NCBI GenBank assembly: GCA_900088475.1
Contig: FLMG01003022.1
Location: 20,251-84,250 of the forward strand
Direction of reading: 5' to 3'
Source of the DNA: Hyphochytrium catenoides
Lineage: Eukaryota > Sar > Hyphochytriomycetes > Hyphochytriales > Hyphochytriaceae
Length of the DNA stretch: 64,000 nt
The position numbers were made by a program, and so were the translations under genes. The first letter of the stretch is position 1; every line of letters starts with the position of its first letter. The notes under the pieces were generated by a model. It made no database searches. It was not told where the DNA came from and worked only from the letters and a program-made list of their open reading frames with translations. Shown here one piece after another: positions 55,901-64,000 of this stretch.

Positions 55901-58900
55901 CTCCACAAACTGTGGCTTGCCACCAAATCATGCTCAAGCATAGTTCTGAGATCTGCCGCCAACCGGGAATACAGGTGGTCCTGAACTACGTTGGAAGAAC
56001 AGTCCAGCACCTGCACCGCAACTGCCAACACGAACAGAGTAAGTCATTAGAAGTCACTGGGAACTGGCAGCTCATAGCCAAGTAAACCCATTATCGCTTA
56101 GCAGCGAGCTCTGAGCTCGTGCAACTTTTACCAGATTAGGCACCTCCATCACCACAACTCAATGCTATGTTAGTCAAGGATGAAGGTCACTTTTCGACCA
56201 GCAATCTCAATGTTATGACTACTCGATCAAAATTCATTCTTCGACCGTTTAACTCCCTCCTACTCAATCTACGTTGCGTCCTCTTACCCATCTCTTCACT
56301 GGTTGAGACGATATTCCGCTTTGATCCCTCCCAACTTCCATTCTCACCTGAGATACCGCTGTCTCTTAACTTTACAGCCTTCCTAGCCCCTGAGAGAAGT
56401 TTATGCATTCTCAGACTTAGAAGAGTAATAAGGTCGTTCCTTTCCACAATGCGAAGGACTTGCACTGGATTGTGAAAAAGTTGGCAAAAGATTCTGTCCA
56501 GAAAGCGTGTAATTGACTTCATAGTACTTGGAGATGAGTCTGGAGTCACAGGATGGATTGGATGTATAGGATCAGTGGTAAAATTCCTCCAGTCGGGCAG
56601 CTACTTCTCGTCCCTTTTTAAGCCCAATTCTTTCATCCCCATTAATGCCGCCAGTACTTCTCCTTAACTTGGTACCCCTAGCCGTATCTCTCCCTTGCAT
56701 TCACTTTGCGCATAGGCATTATTACCTCCCTTGCTATTCCTTCCCTTTCCCCCCAAGAAGTTGCCCTAGTTTTGCTACGGTCTGCATCATCCACGCCTGT
56801 CTAGGTTCAAAGCCCCATGAATTTCTTTCCGCTTACCTATGTACAGATCAATAAGAGCGGGGTAGTGGCGAGTAAAATGTAGGGTGTACTTTTCCTTGAA
56901 GGAGGAGTCAAAGAGTAGCTTCAGGTAGAGAACCCCCAGCTGGTCGCACTCCTTCTCAGGAAGCAGAACCCCTCCGGCAAGAAGGACGTCTAGATTTGAT
57001 AACTCTTCCTCTTTCCGAGACCGCGAGAGGTTTCCTATATGGTTAAGATTCATACGGACAGAGGCTATTTTAGTAGAACGCACTACAAAGGGTTCCTATT
57101 GGTGGTCGGTAGAGTAAGCCGTCAGCAGTCATGAACAGGGTAATAACGTGCAATGAGTAAGTTTGGGTTCGCAAAACGTGTGCGAGGGTGAAGGGGAGCA
57201 ACGGATGACATTCAAGCTTACCTAGCGCGATGGCAGAAGAAGCATCTGATGAGCTCAGAGTCTGATAATGCTGAAGAATCTCAAGACCCTTTCTCTCTGG
57301 ATCGGGGGCTTTATCGACGACAACTCCGCACACCACAGATCGCAGCGGCGTGCAGACATCGCAAATCTCCACCAGCCAGTCGATGAGCGCCATCATTTTC
57401 TGACAATAAATATCAAAGTCAAGTCGGCTTAGAACTTTCTGTTGGTGACGGATCGTCCGCCCGTAGCCAGCAGCTCTGCGGACAGCTTGCACCAAGCTCT
57501 CTACCACTGGCTGCACAGCGGAGGAGATAGTCTCTACATCCTGCGGGCTAGTTGGGTGCGGGGCATCTGATGATCCACGATGAAGTGGACAGAAGCCCGA
57601 CTCTCGCCAAGCTAAAGGGTCACCGCAGTCACAACATCCTCCGCTGCTACATCTGTGGTCGGACGGATTAGTGCTGGCAATAATGGAACTTATAGATGGC
57701 TACAATCTTCCCTCCATAGTTCCCTTTCCAGTATCACCAATTCCCAAGAGGTTTTCGATGCATCACGTGCAACCGCCTGCCAGCTACAGCGATAAGGCTA
57801 AAGAGGTGGCAAGATGGCTATTGATGGCCTCTCGCACGCTCTTCCTCATATATTGGTGATTGCTTCTCCTTGCGGCCTCAACCTGAACAATCAGTGCGCA
57901 CTTGTAACCCACTCCTTCCCCGCGTGTTTCCATCCTTCTCGGTAAGTGTCCCATCAAGTGGCTAACGAACTTCATTTCAGGGCATAGACGAGCTTACCGA
58001 TATATTCTGAAGTCATGCCCAACGTGATCCTCAGCCTTGAAGCAGTTTACGCACATGCATGACGAGTCGCTTAGGCCGCAGGTGCGACAGCGGTAGGCGA
58101 TGTGGTCACCTGTCCATACCTAAGGTTCATGGGCACAGTTATTAGACCAATGTCACCTAAGAGAAATCAGCCAACGTCCGTCTTGGCCAGAGGTATCAAT
58201 GTCCTTTCTCTGCTCTCTTTCCTCTACTCTCGTCAACAATTGTAACATGCCAATGGGCCCCGACGTACCATCCCATCTCCTGTGTACTACCCCTGCTGCC
58301 CTCGTCCTCCTTTATCCTTCAATGTACTCCTAACCCTTCACCTAGCTGTCTAACTCTAGCTGTGTATCCAATCTCTTCTGGCTTGGGCCTGCTGATTGGT
58401 CTGACGCCTACCTCCTGGCACTTGCTACGGATTGGATACTTCTTTCTCATGCTCAGGCAAAAGACATCCCAGTCCTGTCCCTGAGCAATCCAAAGACTAG
58501 CCATCGATAAGGTCACCGTAGGGTTAGGTGACATCTCCAAAGCCATAGCCAAGATTCGCCTAAATCCCTCGCTAGTCAGTCCTAAGACATCGGGAGCCGT
58601 GGCTTCAAGGCCTTCAGACAGAATTCGGGTAACAAGGGCAACCTCTGCTATTGACGCGCTGGCCAGCGCCGGAGCACAGTCTATCATATCCATGGCCCTG
58701 ATCTAAGTTTAGAATAAACAGGACACAGCTGCTAGTCAAAACTTGCGCTCTTCTTTGCTCGTGCCATCCATCAATGTGTCATTGGTAGCTTGTTGGTCAC
58801 CCCCTCCGCGAGTGGCTAGCTCAAAACACAAATGGTCTTACAATGTTTCTTGCTAGGAGGCTACAAAGCGCCGTCGCCGTTGTTCTCTCTGAGACCCCAA

Positions 58901-59072
58901 GCTGTCTCTTCTTCTTCAACGCTATTCTTCTCTTGCTTGGGAGCCTCGAATGTCTCTGATCGCGGCTGCTGGCGGCGTCTAAGAGGTTGACAGTCCGAGT
59001 TGCGTTGCGTAGGACGGGGAGGAGGGCGGAAGAAAGGGGAGAAAAGGCAGAATTGTGTCTTGGAAAGGTCAT
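49981..59072 (-). CDS. UBR-box N-recognin E3 ubiquitin ligase (PRT6/UBR1-3 type)
   Basis: This ligase recognises N-degrons and ubiquitinates the protein for proteasomal decay. Exons on the minus strand: 59072-58842 (weak), 58702-58412, 58119-57998, 57652-57222, 57064-56837, about 56540-56193, about 56025-55890, about 55617-55141, about 54950-54682, about 54489-53643, about 53396-53318 and 53184-49981; about 2,220 residues. The UBR box is spread over three exons: AYRCRTCGLSDSSCMCVNCF, HVGHDF, then SGGCCDCGDPLAWRESGFCP LH. A typical middle block has SFHIPLHRLLACAI and QIVNGLWARNGQVAHHQ. The last exon carries a RING-H2 (CALC...CCGHRIHVDCFKAYY...FLCPICRRLGNCLIP) with a Ser-rich insert after its first Cys pair. 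It ends in the C-terminal cap ALCLLCGTLVCC, GACSAHALSCGGGYSAFLLV and SLYLDNNGEEDRNLRRGKAL. GGCCDCGD resembles plant PRT6, where UBR1 and UBR2 have Phe or Tyr before CDCGD. Exon 1 shows no family match, so the start is uncertain. Confidence 0.88.
57580..58420 (-). other. UBR box zinc-binding domain (spans two introns)
   Basis: The first ligand Cys (KCQE) ends the 58702-58412 exon. The exon 58119-57998 holds CRTC, the CMCVNC cluster and HVGH, and the exon starting 57652 holds CCDCGD, then C-P-L-H. Junction phases are 0 and 2, and all expected Cys/His ligands are present. The two Asp residues of CDCGD, which in UBR1 contact the N-degron amino group, are kept. Confidence 0.85.
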
Positions 59073-59858
59073 TTTTGACAAGAATCATCACTGTTCCTGC
59101 CAAGACCAACGTTATTTTACATCACGTTTCTCACAAATCCCTAGTTAAGCTGGGGAGTGCAGTATGCAAACCACATTCTGTGAAATTTCAGTAATTAACA
59201 ATAATGAACTCCTAATTCACACCTTCGTGTCATGTTGAACTTTTACCACCACAGTGCCCCTGGCAACGTTTGGGGTTTGGGAAGGGAGCAAGGGAGGGAG
59301 GCTCAAGAGTTGGGCTTGGGAGGATCTGGAAAGTTCTTCACTTTGCCAGACGAAGATCCGCCGTTATTAGTGTCTCAGAGCTCATTGAGTCCTGGGAGCT
59401 GGAAGGTGCTAATAAAAGCAGGCTGAAAGAGGCGCTCCAAGCCTGTAGATCTCATAGAGGACCAAGAGATAGATCCTAGTTATTCACCCCTTTGTTTAGG
59501 TTTCGTAAGCGTACTACTTGTACTAGGAAATACATCCATTCGGACCAACAAAGGATCTGTCCATAAAAACTAACTGTGCTGTAGACAAAGGATTCGCATC
59601 CCACCTACGACACCCTCCTCGAGCTGCGATTAAAGCCCACTCCATGGCACGGTAGCTCAAAGAGAGGCGAAAGCTGTTGACAAAGTGTGATCGCAATATA
59701 AAATGAGAAGAACCTCTTTGTTATCATGCTTAGGTCCTTCCAAAGAGCCTTTCTGTATCTTGCCATATATACAACTGTGAGGAACAAGAGCACAAAGGCT
59801 TCCGCCAGTCTCCTTATACTCACACAGTAAAAAGAGCCGGGTGTCGCTCCTGTCATAA
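59073..59858. other. Intergenic region between HERC and UBR genes
   Basis: 786 bases lie between the HERC stop and the proposed UBR start, both on the minus strand. It should contain the HERC 3' untranslated region and the UBR promoter. Short frames on both strands (for example 59605-59856 minus, 59270-59479 plus) match nothing I know. I see no clear regulatory element. Confidence 0.45.
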
Positions 59859-61273
59859 CTACATCAACCCGAAGCCTTCACATTCGTTGATGGCTAGTAG
59901 AAGCTGCTTCCTGAGCTTCTCCTTGCTTGAATACTCGGGCAACATCAACGTGTTGAAGCACGTGTGGGCGGTAGGAAGCTGAGCCGAATCTGGCCCTGCG
60001 CGGTGAATTTTGAAAGCCAACTTGGAAAGACCCCCGATTGGAGCTCGTTTCGACCCCGTGGTAAACATTAGGAGCTGGACAGGCATTAAGAACCAGCGGA
60101 AGGGTAAAAGAGGGTCAAACAGTGAGGCGACACAGGCGCTGAATGACAAAAGGGAAGCCATAGAGTGATACCAACAGCCCAGGAAAGCGAAACGCAAGGA
60201 AGGACATTGTCGGAAGAGCTTACTTTTTGCTGGTGGGTAAGATCAAAGCCCTGCACAGTTTCCCAGAACCATCTGATGACAGAATGAGCAGCGGTGTAGC
60301 CTCCGTCGTAGAGAGTTACCCGCTCCAGGTCTTTCATATCTAGATGAGGGGTGCCGGCAACCAAGAGTTCCAGCTCCTCAGCCCTGAAGGTGTTCAGCAC
60401 TGGCCCACCTACAACCATAAGGAAGCCCCTAGCAAAGGCATCGAACTGCACCGCAATTGACTCCTTGAGAAGCCACTGGACGTAGCGCTCTACATATTCC
60501 CCCTTGTTGGCACTTGTGACTGGTTTCTGGTTTCCCCCTGGTACCAGCTCGTAGGAGTAGGTCTGACCTAGAAACTCATAAGTAACCTCAAAGGTCCGAC
60601 AAAAGATATCTTCGACATCGTCCCCCGTATACTCCAACAGCTGCTTCAGACCCTTATACAAGGCCGTATCAATGGATGCGACGTCTTCGATGGTTACTGG
60701 CCGTCGCAGTAGCAGCCTGTACACGACTATCGGGAAATGGACGTCCAGAATCACCCCATTGTAGATCGCCAAGCCTAAAATGCACCCAATCAAGAAGTAC
60801 TGGGGCACAAGACGAGTCAGATCTCTTCACTATCGAACCCTTGCTGGACCTGGCAAATGTGGTCACATCTATTCCTAACTCTCATGACCTGCTCCCTAAA
60901 CATTCCTTCCCACCCAGCCTTTCGGCACATTCTCAATGCCCGTAGCTTAGTTTCCATAAAAGATGCCTACCTCCGACTCAGACTCCAGTGAGTTCTTGTT
61001 AAACCAGATGCACCGCGTCTCCTCAATGTAGACGAACATGCCATAGCTGGGGTCGAAGAGTTGGTGTACTAGGAGTTGAAAGAACTCTTTCTTTACTCCT
61101 CCCTCGTCCACTCCCTCTTCTCCGTGAAATATAACTTTCAGTTTCTTCTTCATTTCATTGGGTCCGGCAAACGATATCTGAGCTAGGGTATCCTGTAGCA
61201 GATGGTCTCTCCGGACCTTAAGAATGAAAAAAGGATTGCCAAGCTGGAATCCCAGAATAGACAGAGAAACAGC
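59859..61273 (-). other. HECT catalytic domain exons
   Basis: Three exons (about 61273-60971, about 60803-60224, about 60078-59859) cover the HECT N-lobe and C-lobe. The N-lobe, which binds E2, begins around [20 protein letters not shown]. The C-lobe contains the thioester Cys in AHTCFN (codon 59958-59960) and ends four residues after the conserved EGF motif. No key residue is missing, so the enzyme looks active. Confidence 0.85.
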
Positions 61274-64000
61274 CTGCCCGAACACGATGTCAGCACATCA
61301 AATAAGACAAAAAAGTTATAGAGACCTACGAAGTGAGGTCATAAGAGATATAGGAAGAAAAAGTATAAGGGTCCAAAATCAGGATCGACGACTTAGACAC
61401 ACGATCAAGGAAAGCACTGCAGGCCACCTAAGCTTCCCAGCAAAGCATCCAACAAATCTATTGGTAATGCTAAACTCCAGACCCTTCATGAGATGCGTAT
61501 GTATGGAAGGACGGGGGAAGCGTGATGGGTAGAGCGTGGCACAGAGAAGACAAACAAGATTCGAATAGACCCCGATTTAGGAATTAATGACGTAGAAGCA
61601 ACATTATCTGCAACTGTGGCTCCGCTTACCTGCTGGGCTTGCGTGTTCATCTGTATCGCCGCCTCAAAGTGGAGCAATCTTCTCTTGGCGTCAGCACTTA
61701 GCAGGAAAGGATGAGCGCAAAAGGTAAACGCTTTGGTCGGGTCTGGATTGTTCCTCCAATTGATATAGTCGACTTGCAGGGACTGATCAGGCAAAGAGCT
61801 TACGGCCTCGTTGTAGAATCGTTCATGCCCGATCAGCTTAGCCTGTTCGCAAAGTGGCAGGCAAAGGTGCTCAAATGTCGAGGACATTTTACAAATGGTG
61901 AAGATCATACAAGGAGATTTGAGGAGTTCATCGTTATTGATGGCCGAACAAAAGTGCAGTAGACTCCAGTCATCAAGGATTTCTCCACTTATACCTGATC
62001 GTTTACAAGGTACAGCATATGAAGTAATCGACCTATCATCGGGACTGCTCTGCCAGCACCCTGCTCTCTGTGTAAATGATAGCTCATGTGTTTCTGCAAT
62101 GGTCCAACGATCCGCGACCCAAAAATATGGGGTGGATAGTTCGATCGGAAGCACATCATCAGCTGCTTCAGAGTTGGCGCTGGAAGATCCAGTAGAGCGC
62201 TCATCAGCTTGATGAACATATGGACGGACATTCCAGCCGAAGAGTTTAGTGGGCATTGCCAAACGATCAGGAAGAACCTTAGTTGCTCTAAGTCATGCAT
62301 AAACTTGCAATAACTTCAAAGACACGATGGGAGAAGTTCGTCAGATGAGGCTATTGTTAAACGCAAAGCGACATTTTGCACCTTTCAGCCTCCTTTAACA
62401 ACCCATCCATAGTCTTGAGAAGGGTTTCTGCAACTTGAGCACCATACTTTGAATCTAGTAAGAGCCACCTCAGTGAAAACTAATCCGAGGTATACGCCCA
62501 GGAAGATAGTTACGTACTGAAAACAAGGCCAAAAAAGCGCTCGACGCTTTCGACGTGAACCGCGAGAGAAGACACTCCAGCATTTTCCAGGTTCTCCTTT
62601 TCTGTAAGGGAAGGCACCATGAAGCTGCGATTGAGGATCTGCGGAGATGAAAAGCACTCTTGAAGGTAGTAGAGAAGTTCTGCAGGGCTTCCTGTGGCAT
62701 CGGCCTGGCCGGCGAAGGAGACAAGCCGCATGTCGTCAGGGAACTTGATGACGTCCTCTTTTGCCACTGTTATTCTAGATTCAGACCCTTGGTGTACAGC
62801 CAAGACCCCGGCTTTAAGACCATCTCCTATGTATCCCATAATAACTATACCGTAGGCCCACCTTTTTGCTAAGGGTACGCACTTCTCACTCTTACGGATT
62901 GAACTTCTTGTCTCCCTTCGCAGCGTAAAAAGGTCCCGTACCTTCGCTAGTACTCTAGTGACTTCTTCCACACTTAACTCTCTGCACATGCCTGCCCCGT
63001 TCGCGCGTGCAGGCACCAAAGGTCTAGGGATGTCCTCTCCTGGTTGACTGCATACCACCGCCATCGAGTGATCGCCCCCCGCCGCGATAAAGCTGATAGG
63101 TTTATCAGTCAAGGAGTCTACAAGCACAGGTAGAGACTTGTCGGAAACGTCCGAGTTACCCAGTTGGCCAAACTCGCCTAGTATGGGAACCATGAGATGC
63201 GGGGAGGAATAAGATCATATGAGTGAATGCCCGTGGAAGGAACTACCTGTTTCTCTTCCTACCTGAGCCAAATGACCAAATAGATCCTTTGCCTTCCTTA
63301 TTTCGAACAAGAGCCAAAGTGTGGCTCTGGCCGCAAGCCACTTGAACCACGCAGAATTTGCGAAGGGCATCCACCACCTGGCGCACAGGCAATGCGAGTT
63401 ACTTTCTACCCATCCATAGATAACTTATTCAGTTCCTCTTCGCTCTGAGCAAGTGCATGCTACCTTGGGAGTGTTCACTGATGCCGTCGCAGTCCGGTGC
63501 CCCAACTGGCCCCTTGTATTCTTTCCAAAGGAGTACAATGTCCCGCCATCCTCTTCAGATATTAGTGCGGAGTGGAGACCCCCACAGGCTATTGCCGCCA
63601 CTTTGAAGGTAAGTTCCAGCCGCTGAGGCTCATGGATCTGCCGATCTATCCGAGGAGGCCGACTAGGAGAGACACTAATGATGTTGCTTTTTATCCCAAG
63701 CTGACCGCAATCGTTTCTTCCCCAGGCGTAAACGTTCCCTGATGATGAAAGGGCCAGAGAGTGGTTGTTTCCAGCAGCAATCTAGTTACCAAGAGAGAGC
63801 GAACTATTAGTTAGTCCATCACTAGTATACGCATTGGACGAATGCTATTCTTCAATTGCACTCGGGCGCCTAATGGTTGTTGGACTGTCTCGCCTCACTG
63901 CGGGATGAGCGTACGCGCTTTAAAGCGGTACACCTATGGCCTCGATATGACTTTGACAAGGAGATTCTGATTACTCAACGTAGGAAGTCCCCATCTTCCC
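59859..64000 (-). CDS. HERC-type E3 ubiquitin ligase, RCC1 repeats plus HECT domain (N terminus outside window)
   Basis: The protein carries ubiquitin as a thioester on a HECT cysteine and transfers it to substrates. Readable exons, minus strand: 63782-63464, 63377-63263 and 63180-62519 with RCC1 blades, then about 62450-62383, about 62310-61990, about 61840-61630, about 61273-60971, about 60803-60224 and about 60078-59859. RCC1 blades show [37 protein letters not shown]...[24 protein letters not shown]...[14 protein letters not shown] and [12 protein letters not shown]. The middle block includes [14 protein letters not shown] and [19 protein letters not shown]. The HECT domain has [21 protein letters not shown], the N-lobe [10 protein letters not shown] and [20 protein letters not shown]. 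Its catalytic loop is [18 protein letters not shown], with Cys at 59958-59960. The overall order and ending (NECEGFGLM) resemble HERC3/HERC4. The gene is cut by the right edge, so further blades and the start are missing. Confidence 0.9.

Noticed and set aside
59605..59856. An 83-codon minus-strand frame beginning with ATG just after the HERC stop
   Set aside because: It lies in the expected HERC 3' untranslated region, matches no family I know, and eukaryotic genes are not read this way in tandem.

Overview
This window is nuclear DNA from an intron-dense, gene-dense, flagellate eukaryote. Genes are split into many short exons by GT-AG introns of roughly 60-450 bases, usually with pyrimidine-rich ends, and neighbouring genes are only about 0.3-1 kb apart. 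An axonemal outer-arm dynein heavy chain and an enkurin-domain protein imply a motile cilium. The UBR box reads like plant PRT6 and one intron looks U12-dependent, so an algal or stramenopile-type protist is plausible, but the lineage cannot be fixed from sequence alone.

Layout, left to right: (1) 446-27081 (+), a complete dynein heavy chain of the DNAH5/DNAH8/outer-arm gamma class, about 63 exons and about 4,670 codons, with a run of Ns over the AAA1 Walker A loop. (2) 27592-29549 (-), an enkurin-domain protein (ENKD1-like) that meets the dynein gene tail to tail and carries a strong candidate U12-type AT-AC intron. (3) 30575-39609 (+), RIC1, the Rab6/Ypt6 exchange-factor subunit, whose beta-propeller region is interrupted by a PDZ-like domain and a complete acyl-CoA-binding (ACB) domain. 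(4) 39969-43093 (-), 26S proteasome subunit RPN3/PSMD3. (5) 43869-49665 (+), CstF-77/RNA14 of the pre-mRNA cleavage machinery, divergent from RPN3. (6) 49981-59072 (-), a UBR-type N-recognin E3 ligase with UBR box, RING and C-terminal cap, ending in a 3.2-kb exon. (7) 59859 to the right edge (-), a HERC-type RCC1-HECT E3 ligase whose N terminus lies outside the window.

There is no operon logic. The genes serve cilium motility (1, 2), Golgi/Rab traffic (3), protein turnover (4, 6, 7) and mRNA 3' processing (5). The two most notable observations are the RIC1-PDZ-ACB fusion, which suggests a Rab GEF able to sense acyl-CoA, and the AT-AC intron, which implies a working minor spliceosome. I found no tRNA, rRNA, mobile element, CRISPR array or viral sequence. 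Exon borders were read by eye from frame, phase and splice dinucleotides; those marked uncertain need transcript data.
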